A stretch of 64,000 nt of DNA from Rhodococcus sovatensis (GTDB taxonomy: Bacteria; Actinomycetota; Actinomycetes; Mycobacteriales; Mycobacteriaceae). Positions 24,962 through 33,625 of the stretch are shown one piece after another. The DNA is taken from the NCBI RefSeq assembly GCF_037327425.1, contig NZ_CP147846.1, positions 4,216,001-4,280,000 of the forward strand. The letters are read 5' to 3'. The notes under the pieces were generated by a model. It searched no databases, had not been told where the DNA came from, and worked only from the letters and a program-made list of their open reading frames with translations. The first letter of the stretch is position 1; every line of letters starts with the position of its first letter. The translations under genes were made by a program, and so were the position numbers.

Positions 24962-26227
24962 ATGGTTCGAGCGGGTGAGCGCAGAGCGGCAATCGGCGCG
25001 CGGGGCCGGCTGGCACTACGAGCGGCCGAGGCCGCGACGTGGGCGTCACGCAAGGCAGGTCGCGGTAAGGGTTCGATGATCGGCGGGCTCGTCGCTCTCA
25101 AGATCGACCCGGACATCCTGACGGGACTCGGCTCCGGTCGTCGCACAGTGGTAGTGACGGGCACCAACGGAAAATCGACGACGACACGCATGGCGGCCGC
25201 CGCACTGGCCACCCTCGGCGACGTCGCGACACAGGCAGACGGCGCCAACATGGACGCAGGCATCGTTGCTGCCCTGCACGCTCATTTCGACGCCCCACTG
25301 GCAGCGCTCGAGGTCGACGAACTTCACGTACCGCACGTGTGCGACGCCGTGTCCCCTGCTGCGGTGGTGTTGCTCAATCTCAGCCGCGACCAGCTCGACC
25401 GCGTCGGTGAGATCAACATGATCGAACGAAAACTACGCGCAGGCCTGGCCCGTCACCCGGACACCGTCGTGATCGCCAACTGCGACGACGTGCTCGTCAC
25501 ATCCGCTGCATTCGACGCCCCGAACGTTGTGTGGGTGGCGGCAGGCGGCGGTTGGGCGGGCGACTCCGTCAGCTGCCCTCGGACCGGTGAACCCATCGTC
25601 TGGGACGGTGAGCACTGGTACAGCACCGGAAGTGACTTCAAGCGTCCGACGCCTGATTGGTGGCTCGACGACGAAAACCTGTACGGTCCCGACGGTCTGA
25701 CCATCCCGATGACGCTCGCACTCCCCGGTAAGGCCAACCGCGGCAACGCAGCGCAAGCTGTCGCAGCCGCAGTAACGCTGGGAGCGGACCCCACCGATGC
25801 CGTCCTCGCCGCGTCCGGAGTGAACGAGGTCGCCGGACGGTACTCCACCGTCCAACATGGATCGCATTCCGTCCGAATGCTTCTCGCGAAGAACCCCGCC
25901 GGCTGGCAGGAAGCCCTGTCGATGATCGACCCGACCGTGGACGGGCTCGTCATCGCGGTCAACGGTCAAGTTCCCGACGGTGAGGACCTTTCCTGGCTGT
26001 GGGACGTACGGTTCGAGCATTTCGAGAACGTTGCTGTCGTCGCTGCCGGTGAGCGTGCCACCGATCTGGGAGTCCGGTTGCTCTACGCCGGTTCGCAGCA
26101 CACAACCGTCGCAGATCCGTTGAAAGCCATCGAATCCTGCCCTCCGGGGCGCGTCGAGGTCCTGGCCAACTACACCGCGTTTCGCGATCTGGGGCGCGCG
26201 CTCGCACGCGAGGTGAACGATGTCTGA
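24962..26227 (+). CDS. murT: Lipid II isoglutaminyl synthase, MurT subunit
   Basis: The 421-residue Mur-ligase-like protein amidates D-glutamate of the peptidoglycan stem together with GatD. It has the ATP-binding TGTNGKSTTTRM loop (about 66-77), the central Mur ligase domain (LEVDE...LNLSRDQLDR) and the C-terminal DUF1727-type domain that docks GatD. The zinc-ribbon CxxC...CxxC of the family is degenerate here: C205-x2-T208 and S221-x2-S224. Orthologous to Rv3712 by position. It overlaps gatD by 8 bp. Amidation is needed for efficient cross-linking. Confidence 0.93.
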   Translation: MVRAGERRAAIGARGRLALRAAEAATWASRKAGRGKGSMIGGLVALKIDPDILTGLGSGRRTVVVTGTNGKSTTTRMAAAALATLGDVATQADGANMDAGIVAALHAHFDAPLAALEVDELHVPHVCDAVSPAAVVLLNLSRDQLDRVGEINMIERKLRAGLARHPDTVVIANCDDVLVTSAAFDAPNVVWVAAGGGWAGDSVSCPRTGEPIVWDGEHWYSTGSDFKRPTPDWWLDDENLYGPDGLTIPMTLALPGKANRGNAAQAVAAAVTLGADPTDAVLAASGVNEVAGRYSTVQHGSHSVRMLLAKNPAGWQEALSMIDPTVDGLVIAVNGQVPDGEDLSWLWDVRFEHFENVAVVAAGERATDLGVRLLYAGSQHTTVADPLKAIESCPPGRVEVLANYTAFRDLGRALAREVNDV

Positions 26228-26927
26228 GTCCACCGTCCGCATCGGCTTGGTCCTGCCCGACGTCATGGGCACCTACGGCGACAACGGCAACGCATTGATT
26301 CTGCGACAACGGCTTCGGATGCGTGACATCGACGCCGAGGTCGTGCATATCACCCTGAACGATCCGGTCCCCGACTCGCTCGATGTGTACACCCTCGGCG
26401 GCGCCGAGGATTCGGCGCAGCGCTTGGCGACCCGGCACCTGACGCAATATCCCGGACTGCAGAAAGCGGCCGCACGTGGGGTTCCAGTGCTGGCTATCTG
26501 TGCGGCGATTCAGGTCCTCGGCCACTGGTACGAGACGTCCTCCGGCGAAAAAGTCGACGGGGTATCCCTTTTCGACGTGACGACGTCACCTCAGGAGACC
26601 CGATCGATCGGCGAGGTCATCACCGAACCACTCCTGGATGGTTTGACTCAGAAGCTGTCCGGGTTCGAGAATCACCGCGGAGGAACGACATTGGGTTCCG
26701 ACGCGCACGCGCTGGCACGAGTCACCTCGGGCATCGGAAACGGAGTCGGTGACAGCCGAGAAGGCGTCGTACAAGGTTCTGTGATCGGGACATACATGCA
26801 CGGGCCGGTCCTCGCCAGGAACCCGGAGCTTGCGGACTATCTGCTGGAGAAGGCGATCGGCAGGACACTGGAGCCGCTGGATCTGCCCGAGGTCGCCCAG
26901 CTGAGGCGCGAGCGCCTGAGACGGTAG
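26220..26927 (+). CDS. gatD: Lipid II isoglutaminyl synthase, GatD glutaminase subunit
   Basis: The 235-residue CobB/CobQ-type glutamine amidotransferase supplies ammonia to MurT. The nucleophile C94 lies in VLAICAAIQVLG, at the same number as in the S. aureus enzyme, and H194 in GTYMHGPVL is the likely catalytic histidine. LGGAEDSAQ is the oxyanion-side glycine motif. It is translationally coupled to murT (start eight bases before its stop), as in Rv3712-Rv3713. Its TAG stop is 37 bp before a 46-bp repeat. Confidence 0.93.
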   Translation: MSESTVRIGLVLPDVMGTYGDNGNALILRQRLRMRDIDAEVVHITLNDPVPDSLDVYTLGGAEDSAQRLATRHLTQYPGLQKAAARGVPVLAICAAIQVLGHWYETSSGEKVDGVSLFDVTTSPQETRSIGEVITEPLLDGLTQKLSGFENHRGGTTLGSDAHALARVTSGIGNGVGDSREGVVQGSVIGTYMHGPVLARNPELADYLLEKAIGRTLEPLDLPEVAQLRRERLRR

Positions 26928-26963
26928 TGCCCGGCGGGCTTGTGGCTGTGGCGGCTCCGCCGC

Positions 26964-27009
26964 CAGTGGCACGGTTAAGTGCACTCCGATGCGTTTTTCC
27001 GTGCCACTG
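26964..27009. repeat. 46-bp palindromic repeat, copy 2
   Basis: The left arm CAGTGGCACGGTTAAGTGC pairs with the right arm ending TCCGTGCCACTG. GGCGGCTCCGCCGC precedes it directly. It lies between convergent gatD and the gene at 26975-28009, and it supplies the last 11 codons and the TAA stop of the latter (that stop is at 26975-26977). Confidence 0.85.
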
Positions 27010-28009
27010 CGCAGTTCTCGCACGGGTACGATGCGTCGTCCCAGCCATCTCGGACCAGGACGTCTCGCACATCCCGATACACGCCGCACGGATCGTGGGC
27101 CACATCGTCCCAGCCGAACCCCAGGCTCGCACGCCCGGCGAGTTCGGCGGCGTTGTCTCGACGGCGATCTCGGAAGCGCGTCTGCTTGGCCGAATGGAAC
27201 TGCTGACCGTCCAGCCGGACTATCAGCCCACCCGGCCCGTATTCGACGTCCTCGAAGAGAATTCGTCCGCCGACGTGGACCGGTGCCTGCCGTCGGCCGG
27301 TCGGTAGTCCGTGGGCCTTCTCGACGTCGACGGCATACCTGTATTCGAGCACCGACTGCACTCCGTCGGCGAGCAGGCTCAACGTGTCGAGCAAGGCCTG
27401 CCGATATCGCCTGGGACGCCTCAGCTCGATCTTCCGGCGCATCGTTCCTATCGACACTGCGCCGGCAGAGAGCGCACTGACCAGAATCGCCGACGCCTCA
27501 CGAGCGGACGCAGCTGCGACAGCCAGATCCATTGCCGTATCGGGCTTACTCGTTCGCGGTGGATCGAAATCGACACCGATGTGCTCGATAGCCAACGAAC
27601 GATGCATCACGACGCCAGGATGGATCTCGGCGTTGTGCGATGACGTCGGCCGGGCCGAGTTACGCCGGACCACAGCAGGCTGATGGATTGCGGAGCACCC
27701 GCGCGGCACGGTGATGTGGACCGGGCCGTCGTCCATGCGCGTCATGCCCCATTCGAACGCTGCCGTGTCGTGACTGATCATCGCGCCACGGCCTCCGTAC
27801 AGCACGGCTGCGCGCAGTGTCATCTCGCGGCTCAGCGGCCCATTGGTGACCGCTATGACGTTCCGGAACACTCGAAGCCACGCCCCCGACTCGACCTGAT
27901 GCCGGACGGCCTGCGGCGTGAACCCGCACGACCGCAACTGGACCGTAGTCACAAGACCGTGCTGCGGATCGAGAATCTCCTGAGCCAGCGTCGGCCGCTT
28001 CGAATTCAT
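26975..28009 (-). CDS. AbiEi-antitoxin-like / DUF559-like nuclease-domain protein
   Basis: The protein is about 344 residues. Its N-terminal ~50 residues (LAQEILDPQHGLVTTVQLRSC) look like the winged helix found in AbiEi-type antitoxins and in many actinobacterial relatives. A cysteine-poor middle follows, then a C-terminal part (about 225-330, with GGRILFEDVEYGPGGLIVRLDG) resembling the Vsr/DUF559 endonuclease-like fold. No partner toxin gene is adjacent, so toxin-antitoxin function is doubtful. It holds the position of Rv3714c in the M. tuberculosis order. The last 11 codons (VARKNASECT plus stop) come from a 46-bp repeat. I chose the ATG at 28009. Confidence 0.65.
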   Translation of the reverse strand: MNSKRPTLAQEILDPQHGLVTTVQLRSCGFTPQAVRHQVESGAWLRVFRNVIAVTNGPLSREMTLRAAVLYGGRGAMISHDTAAFEWGMTRMDDGPVHITVPRGCSAIHQPAVVRRNSARPTSSHNAEIHPGVVMHRSLAIEHIGVDFDPPRTSKPDTAMDLAVAAASAREASAILVSALSAGAVSIGTMRRKIELRRPRRYRQALLDTLSLLADGVQSVLEYRYAVDVEKAHGLPTGRRQAPVHVGGRILFEDVEYGPGGLIVRLDGQQFHSAKQTRFRDRRRDNAAELAGRASLGFGWDDVAHDPCGVYRDVRDVLVRDGWDDASYPCENCAVARKNASECT

Positions 28010-28085
28010 GCTTGGAAATGATGCACAACGACGGTCAAGGCGAGTGCCGAAAACAGGCGGGTTATGCACAGGGTGTGGATAACTT

Positions 28086-28131
28086 CAGTGGCGCGGTTGA
28101 GTGCACGTCAGGACACTTAACCGCGCCACTG
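28086..28131. repeat. 46-bp palindromic repeat, copy 3
   Basis: CAGTGGCGCGGTTGAGTGC forms the left arm and CACTTAACCGCGCCACTG the right. GGAGGCGGAGCCGACC follows. This is the only copy not between convergent genes: it lies downstream of recR and upstream of the next gene on the same strand, so it could end the recR transcript. Confidence 0.85.
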
Positions 28132-28161
28132 GAGGCGGAGCCGACCAACCAAATCAGAGCC

Positions 28162-28770
28162 CTACAGAACCCGCCGTCCGGTGAGCGCGCGGCCGAGCGT
28201 GAGTTCGTCCGCGAACTCCAGATCCCCGCCCATCGGCAGGCCCGAGGCCAGCCGGGTGATCGAGAGGCCTGGAAAATCACGCATCATCCGGACGAGATAA
28301 GTCGCGGTCGCTTCGCCCTCGGTGTTCGGATCGGTCGCGATGATGACCTCGGCGACATCGACGCCGTCCTCCTGATTCCCGACGCGCACCAACAACTCGC
28401 GAATCCGCAACTGATCAGGCCCGACGCCGTTCAACGGATCGAGCGCACCACCGAGGACGTGGTACCTGCCTTTGAACTCCCGAGTGCGCTCCACGGCCTG
28501 AACGTCTTTCGGTTCCTCGACGACGCAGATTATGCTGCGATCACGCCGGGGATCGGCGCAGATCCGGCACAACTCCTTGTCGGAGACCGTCCCGCACACA
28601 GTGCAAAATTGGACGCCGTCGCGGACCCGCTGCAGTGCATTGATGAACCGGTCCACCTCGGGCGGTTCGACGCCCAGCAGGTGAAATGCGATGCGCTGAG
28701 CGCTTTTCGGGCCGACTCCCGGCATCTTGCCGAGCTCGTCGATCAGATCCTGAACAGGACCTTCGTACAC
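28162..28770 (-). CDS. recR: Recombination mediator RecR
   Basis: The 202-residue protein has the N-terminal helix-hairpin-helix (DELGKMPGVGPKSAQRIAFHLL), a four-cysteine zinc finger (FCTVCG...CRICAD), a Toprim domain (ICVVEEPKD...EVIIATDPNTEGEATA) and the C-terminal ring-forming helix. With RecF/RecO it loads RecA on gapped DNA. It is 12 bp after the ybaB-like gene, as in Rv3716c-Rv3715c, and the pair is widely conserved in bacteria next to dnaX, which is not in this window. Confidence 0.96.
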   Translation of the reverse strand: MYEGPVQDLIDELGKMPGVGPKSAQRIAFHLLGVEPPEVDRFINALQRVRDGVQFCTVCGTVSDKELCRICADPRRDRSIICVVEEPKDVQAVERTREFKGRYHVLGGALDPLNGVGPDQLRIRELLVRVGNQEDGVDVAEVIIATDPNTEGEATATYLVRMMRDFPGLSITRLASGLPMGGDLEFADELTLGRALTGRRVL

Positions 28771-28782
28771 GCGCGAACTCTC

Positions 28783-29121
28783 TTAGAAGCCGGGGAGCCC
28801 GAGCGATCCGCCGCCGAGCCCACCCGCCAGCGGTCCGAGCTTCTCGGCAGCAACAGCCGACGCAGATTTCGACGCGTCGGCGATGGCCCCGATGATCAGA
28901 TCCTGAAGAGTCTCGACATCCTCGGGGTCGACGATCTTCGGATCGATCACCAGGGAAACCAGCTCACCCGTCCCCTTGACCGTCGCCGTGACGAGCCCTC
29001 CGCCCGCCTGGCCGGTCACCTCGGCTTCGGCGATCTCGGCTTGCGCAGCCATCAGCTGCTGCTGCATCTGCTGGGCCTGCTGCATGATCGACGCAATGTC
29101 GGGCTGCTCACCGGGTTGCAC
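28783..29121 (-). CDS. YbaB/EbfC nucleoid-associated protein
   Basis: The 112-residue YbaB-family DNA-binding protein has a glutamine-rich N-terminal helix (IMQQAQQMQQQLMAAQAEIA), the conserved central strand pair (VTATVKGTGELVSLVIDP) and a glycine-rich C-terminal tail. Family members form dimers that bind DNA broadly and are coupled to recR. It corresponds to Rv3716c. It is probably the first gene of a two-gene unit with recR. Confidence 0.93.
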   Translation of the reverse strand: MQPGEQPDIASIMQQAQQMQQQLMAAQAEIAEAEVTGQAGGGLVTATVKGTGELVSLVIDPKIVDPEDVETLQDLIIGAIADASKSASAVAAEKLGPLAGGLGGGSLGLPGF

Positions 29122-29183
29122 AGTGGTGTCCTCTCGGTTCGGGTACTCCAGAGCCAGAGTAGTGGGTAATTCAGCCTTGCCGA

Positions 29184-29618
29184 CTAACGCACTTCACGTT
29201 CCAGATTCGCCAGCGTCTGCGCCTGGATCTTCTTCAATCCCAGCGGAGCGAAGGTCTTCTCGAAGAACCCGCCGATTCCGCCCGCACCCTTCCACTCGGT
29301 TGTGGTCGTCACCTCGCTACCGGTTCCGGACGGGGCGACGGTCCAGGTCGTGACCATCGAGGAGTTGGCGTCGCGTTCGACGATGCTCGATCCGTCGACG
29401 GTGACGGTTGCCTTGACGTTGCGCGATCGCTTCGACGTAGCCTGCAACGTCCACTGCGCAACAGTGCCGTTCCCCTGGCCGCCTTCGACGACGATGTAGT
29501 CGAGGTACTGCTCGGGAAGAATCCGCGGACGGACGGTCTCGTAGTCGGCGAGTGCCGCCAGAACCTGATCGGGCGCCTGAGCGATGGTGATCGAACTGCT
29601 CGCGCTTACCTGTGCCAC
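29184..29618 (-). CDS. SRPBCC-family (polyketide cyclase/START-like) protein
   Basis: The protein is about 144 residues from the GTG at 29618, which has AAGGAG 8 nt upstream. The SRPBCC hydrophobic-pocket fold is indicated by the start VSASSSITIAQAPDQVLAALAD, alternating strands in the middle, and the long C-terminal helix FFEKTFAPLGLKKIQAQTL. Such proteins bind lipids or small hydrophobic ligands. It matches Rv3718c in position. It is divergent from the tms genes, and a lipid-binding accessory role is conceivable but unproven. The 245-bp divergent gap holds an ATGGT-TGC-ACCAT palindrome at 29745-29757 and nothing else I recognise. Confidence 0.82.
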   Translation of the reverse strand: MAQVSASSSITIAQAPDQVLAALADYETVRPRILPEQYLDYIVVEGGQGNGTVAQWTLQATSKRSRNVKATVTVDGSSIVERDANSSMVTTWTVAPSGTGSEVTTTTEWKGAGGIGGFFEKTFAPLGLKKIQAQTLANLEREVR

Positions 29619-29863
29619 GTGTACGTCTCCTTGGATCGTTGATGCCTCTGGTCCCATCCTGCACTCCGGGGCGACCGATCGAGAAAGAACAACGTCATGG
29701 ATGTGATGCGCCTCACCGCTGACCGTCTCAGCTGTGAAATCAAGATGGTTGCACCATGCATTTGACCGATTTGCGCATATCAACGACAACATTTGCGTGA
29801 AGTTTCGCGCTCCGGGTGCCATTCTCGGTGGCCCAGTGCGAGCAGTGGAGATAGCGTCTCCAT

Positions 29864-31312
29864 GTGGCTTACGCGATAGCACTCCCGAGACGAAGGCCCG
29901 CACCCCGCGAGAGCGGATTCGCCGCGCACCGCGCAGGGGTGAATCTCTTGCTGGACAGCTATCGGGCGATACCCGCGAACGCGACAGTTCGGCTGGCAAA
30001 GAAGACGTCGAACCTGTTCCGGGCACGCTCGACGACGAGCGCACCCGGTTTGGACGTGTCCGGCCTGACGAGCGTCATCTCGGTCGACCCGCAGAACAAG
30101 ACCGCCGATGTCGCAGGCATGTGTACCTACGAGGACCTGGTAGCGGCCACTCTCCCGTACGGCTTGGCGCCGCTCGTCGTCCCGCAGCTCAAGACGATCA
30201 CTCTCGGAGGTGCGGTCACCGGACTCGGCATCGAGAGCACGTCGTTCCGTAGCGGTCTGCCGCATGAGTCGGTGTTGGAAATGGACATCCTCACCGGTCG
30301 CGGTGAGATCGTCACCGCAACTCCCGACGGTGAACATTCAGACCTGTTCTGGGGCTTTCCCAATTCGTACGGAACTCTCGGATACGCGACTCGGTTGAAA
30401 ATTCAGCTGGAGCCGGTACTGCCGTTCGTCGCCCTGCGCCACGTCCGCTTCGACGATCTCGACGTGATGCAACGCGTCATGGACGAGATCGTCCGTGACC
30501 GTGTCTACGACGGCACCGAAGTGCAGTATCTCGACGGCGTCGTCTTCTCGGCCGAGGAAAGCTACCTGACCCTCGGTATTCAGACGGCCGAACCGGGGCC
30601 TGTCAGCGACTACCACTCCGGGCCTGACATCTTCTACCGCTCGATCCAACACGGGAGCGCGACACCGAAAACCGACCGACTGACGATCCACGACTACCTC
30701 TGGCGCTGGGACACCGACTGGTTTTGGTGCTCACGCGCATTCGGTACACAGAATCCGAGAATCCGACGATTCTGGCCGAAGAAATACCGTCGTTCCAGTT
30801 TCTACTGGAAGCTCATTGCGCTCGACCGAAAATACGACATCGCCGATCGCCTGGAGGCACGCAAGGGCAACCCGCCGCGGGAACGCGTCGTTCAGGACGT
30901 CGAAGTACCCATCGAGAACACTGCGGCGTTCCTGCGCTGGTTCTTGAACGACATCCCCATCGAACCGCTGTGGTTGTGTCCGTTGCGTCTTCGCGAACCG
31001 GCACCACCCGGCGCCGACGCAGCTCGCCCCTGGCCGCTGTATCCGCTCGAGCCGAAGAGGACCTACGTCAACATCGGGTTCTGGTCGTCGGTTCCGATTG
31101 TTCCAGGAGCCCCCGAAGGTGCAGCCAACCGGGCGATCGAACACAAGGTGACCGATTTCCAAGGGCACAAGTCTCTCTACTCGGATGCGTACTACACCGA
31201 GTCGGAGTTCGCCGCGTTGTACGGCGGCGAAAGGTTCGTCGAATTGAAGAAGCGTCACGACCCTGATTCACGTTTGTTGGATATGTACTCGAAGGCGGTG
31301 CAAAGAAAATGA
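29864..31312 (+). CDS. FAD-binding reductase for 10-methyl fatty acid synthesis (TmsA/BfaA-like)
   Basis: The protein is about 482 residues. It has a PCMH-type FAD-binding domain (about 55-235: TSVISVDPQNKTADVAGMCTYEDL and LKTITLGGAVTGLGIESTSF) and a DHCR24-like C-terminal part. In mycobacteria and relatives, a FAD reductase of this type next to a cyclopropane-synthase-like methyltransferase reduces a 10-methylene to a 10-methyl fatty acyl chain, giving tuberculostearic acid. It is the counterpart of Rv3719. The GTG at 29864 is uncertain. A later GTG (residue 26) would give a length closer to the mycobacterial protein. It overlaps the next gene by ATGA. Confidence 0.82.
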   Translation: MAYAIALPRRRPAPRESGFAAHRAGVNLLLDSYRAIPANATVRLAKKTSNLFRARSTTSAPGLDVSGLTSVISVDPQNKTADVAGMCTYEDLVAATLPYGLAPLVVPQLKTITLGGAVTGLGIESTSFRSGLPHESVLEMDILTGRGEIVTATPDGEHSDLFWGFPNSYGTLGYATRLKIQLEPVLPFVALRHVRFDDLDVMQRVMDEIVRDRVYDGTEVQYLDGVVFSAEESYLTLGIQTAEPGPVSDYHSGPDIFYRSIQHGSATPKTDRLTIHDYLWRWDTDWFWCSRAFGTQNPRIRRFWPKKYRRSSFYWKLIALDRKYDIADRLEARKGNPPRERVVQDVEVPIENTAAFLRWFLNDIPIEPLWLCPLRLREPAPPGADAARPWPLYPLEPKRTYVNIGFWSSVPIVPGAPEGAANRAIEHKVTDFQGHKSLYSDAYYTESEFAALYGGERFVELKKRHDPDSRLLDMYSKAVQRK

Positions 31313-32622
31313 CAACGTTCAAAGAACCCACGACACGCGAGACCCGAACCCATAAGCTGACCATCTCGGAGATCCTCGAGCTGGTCTCCGACGGCAACAT
31401 TCCGCTCCGATTCACCGCCTACGACGGAAGTGCGGCGGGGCCCGAGGATGCCGAAATCGGCCTGACTCTCAAGAGCCCGCGCGGAACCACCTATCTGGCA
31501 ACCGCTCCCGGCGATCTCGGGATGGCGCGCGCGTACGTCTCCGGTGACCTCGATGCCGTCGGCGTCCATCCGGGCGACCCGTACGACCTGCTCCGGATCA
31601 TGGGGGACGAACTGCACTTTCGACGCCCGAGCGCCCTCACCTTGGCATCGATCACGCGGTCTCTCGGCTGGGATCTGTTGCGTCCCATCGCCCCTCCGCC
31701 GCAGGAGGTCGTCCCGCGGTGGCGTCGGATCGCCGAAGGGCTCCGTCATTCGAAAACGCGTGACGCCGATTCGATCTCGCACCACTACGACGTGTCCAAC
31801 ACGTTCTACGAGTACGTGCTCGGGCCATCCATGACGTACACCTGCGCTGCCTACACCTCGGAGAACGACACGCTGGAGGCGGCGCAGGAGAACAAGTATC
31901 GTCTCGTGTTCGAGAAGCTCGGCTTGAAGGAAGGCGATCGACTGCTCGACATCGGCTGCGGCTGGGGCGGAATGGTTCGCTTCGCGGCCCGACGGGGCGT
32001 CAAGACCATCGGCGCGACCCTGTCCAAAGAGCAGGCCGCCTGGGCGCAGAAGGCAATCGCCGAAGAGGGCCTGTCCGATCTCGCCGAGGTGCGCTTCTCC
32101 GACTACCGGGACATCACCGAATCGAACTTCGACGCAGTGTCGTCCATCGGACTCACCGAGCACATCGGCGTCCACAACTATCCGTCGTACTTCGACGCGA
32201 TCAAGTCCAAGCTTCGCGTCGGCGGACGAGTACTCAACCACAGCATCACCAGGCCGGACAATCGAAGTCATGCGCGCGCAGGATCGTTCATCGACCGCTA
32301 CGTCTTCCCGGACGGTGAACTGACGGGTTCCGGGCGCATCATCACCGAGATGCAGGATGTCGGTCTAGAGGTACGCCACGAAGAGAACCTGCGCGAGCAC
32401 TATGCACTCACTCTCAAAGCCTGGTGCAAGAATCTCGTCGACAACTGGGACGCCTGCGTAGCCGAGGCGGGCGAGGGAACTGCCCGCGTCTGGGGCTTGT
32501 ACATGGCCGGATCTCGGCTCGGGTTCGAGCGCAATGTCGTTCAGCTGCACCAGGTACTGGGCGTCAAGCTCGGCCCCAAGGGCGAGGCGAATGTTCCGCT
32601 CCGTCCGTGGTGGGAGGGCTAG
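31309..32622 (+). CDS. SAM-dependent fatty-acyl methyltransferase (TmsB/BfaB-like, CFA-synthase family)
   Basis: The 437-residue CFA-synthase family enzyme has the SAM-binding motif LLDIGCGWGG (about 212-221) and the family hallmark SHHYDVSNTFYEYVLG then MTYTCAAY (about 157-182). The first ~150 residues are an N-terminal lipid-binding domain. Paired with the upstream FAD reductase, it most likely methylenates oleoyl chains of phospholipids at C10 and does not act as a cyclopropane synthase. It is the Rv3720 counterpart and starts at the ATGA of the previous gene. Its TAG stop lies in a perfect 16-bp palindrome (32613-32628) that abuts a 46-bp repeat. Confidence 0.85.
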   Translation: MTTFKEPTTRETRTHKLTISEILELVSDGNIPLRFTAYDGSAAGPEDAEIGLTLKSPRGTTYLATAPGDLGMARAYVSGDLDAVGVHPGDPYDLLRIMGDELHFRRPSALTLASITRSLGWDLLRPIAPPPQEVVPRWRRIAEGLRHSKTRDADSISHHYDVSNTFYEYVLGPSMTYTCAAYTSENDTLEAAQENKYRLVFEKLGLKEGDRLLDIGCGWGGMVRFAARRGVKTIGATLSKEQAAWAQKAIAEEGLSDLAEVRFSDYRDITESNFDAVSSIGLTEHIGVHNYPSYFDAIKSKLRVGGRVLNHSITRPDNRSHARAGSFIDRYVFPDGELTGSGRIITEMQDVGLEVRHEENLREHYALTLKAWCKNLVDNWDACVAEAGEGTARVWGLYMAGSRLGFERNVVQLHQVLGVKLGPKGEANVPLRPWWEG

Positions 32623-32627
32623 CCCTC

Positions 32628-32673
32628 CAGTGGCGCGGCCACGTGCACGGCAGCACACTCAACCGCGCCACTA
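32628..32673. repeat. 46-bp palindromic repeat, copy 4 (degenerate)
   Basis: The outer arms CAGTGGCGCGG and CCGCGCCACTA are kept, while the inner part has drifted (CCACGTGCACGGCAGCACACTCAA region). It lies between the convergent tmsB-like gene and the MpaB-family gene. The latter's TAG stop comes from the CTA in its right flank (32687-32689). Confidence 0.8.
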
Positions 32674-32686
32674 GCGGGGACCGCGA

Positions 32687-33625
32687 CTACACCTTGGGGC
32701 TGTAGTGCTTCGGATCGTCGCGCGCTTCCAACGGCGGCAGATTGCGCGGAGGGGTCTGCGGTAGCGCAGCGTCGGCAGACAGGCGGCCACGTGCACGGTC
32801 CCATCCTGCCCGCCCGCGCGGGTGCAACCGGTAGCGGCGCGGAACCAACGCGAACGACAGGTTCACCGCCTTACCCACCCATCTGAAGACGCGCTCGTCG
32901 CGCTCGGACCAGGTGTAACCCAACAACTCTCGCACCGGCTCGTCGTACAACCCGATGGTGAGCCAGACGAACCCGCGAGTGATCGGTACCCGCAGAACCG
33001 ACCACACCGGGCTCGGAATCCACGCTGCATACGGCGGTGGCCCGAGCTTCGACAGGTCGAGCACGTCGCGTGTTGCCTTGTTGTCCTCCAGTACCTCGTG
33101 GCACATGCGTTTCCAGTACAGCTGGAAGTCCTCCCACGTCTCCGGCACCGGTTTCATGCTCATGCCGTAGAGCCGGTACCACTGGATGTGCTCGGTGAAC
33201 AGCTGCCGCTTCTGGGCTTCGCTCACTCCGCCCATGAAGTTGTCCGCCGTGAGAATCGTCCCCATGAAGAACGTCGCATGCGCCCAGTAGAACGTGTCGG
33301 GGTCGAGCGCGTGGTAGCGGCGCCCTTTGGCGTCGACACCCTTGATGCTCTCGTGATATCCGCGGACCTGCAGGGCAGTCGCCTCGGCTCGATCGCCGTC
33401 GAACACCACTCCCCCGATGGGATAGAGCGAGCGATACAGACGTTGCCACCGTTCGTCGAAGAAGATCGAGTGTTCCTCGACTCCCGCGCCGAGGCCAGGG
33501 TGCATGTTCTGCATGGACCCTGCCCATACACCCTGCAGCATTCCGCGCCAATCACCGAAGTACTTCCATGTCAGCGAATCCGGTCCCAGTGGAACCGGTC
33601 GCTCGTCGCCCGACTGACTACGCAT
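32687..33625 (-). CDS. MpaB-family (DUF2236) oxygenase-like protein 1
   Basis: The 312-residue DUF2236-type protein has the MQNMHPGLGAGVEEHS motif (the HPxxGxGV block of the family), then WQRLYRSLYPIGGVVFD, HALDPDTFYWAHATFF and a central LYWKRMCHEVLEDN helix. The family includes latex-clearing protein and fungal MpaB, and several members bind haem and cleave or oxygenate hydrophobic compounds. Activity here is unknown. The start ATG (33623-33625) lies inside a 46-bp perfect palindrome shared with the divergent tetR gene, and its mRNA is probably leaderless or nearly so. Regulation by that TetR is very likely. Confidence 0.82.
   Translation of the reverse strand: MRSQSGDERPVPLGPDSLTWKYFGDWRGMLQGVWAGSMQNMHPGLGAGVEEHSIFFDERWQRLYRSLYPIGGVVFDGDRAEATALQVRGYHESIKGVDAKGRRYHALDPDTFYWAHATFFMGTILTADNFMGGVSEAQKRQLFTEHIQWYRLYGMSMKPVPETWEDFQLYWKRMCHEVLEDNKATRDVLDLSKLGPPPYAAWIPSPVWSVLRVPITRGFVWLTIGLYDEPVRELLGYTWSERDERVFRWVGKAVNLSFALVPRRYRLHPRGRAGWDRARGRLSADAALPQTPPRNLPPLEARDDPKHYSPKV

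Noticed and set aside
26975..28009. Complete type IV toxin-antitoxin system
   Set aside because: Only an AbiEi-like winged helix is present. No AbiEii-type nucleotidyltransferase gene is adjacent.
28012..29169. 385-codon open frame antisense to recR-ybaB
   Set aside because: It is fully opposed to two highly conserved genes and has no plausible protein features.
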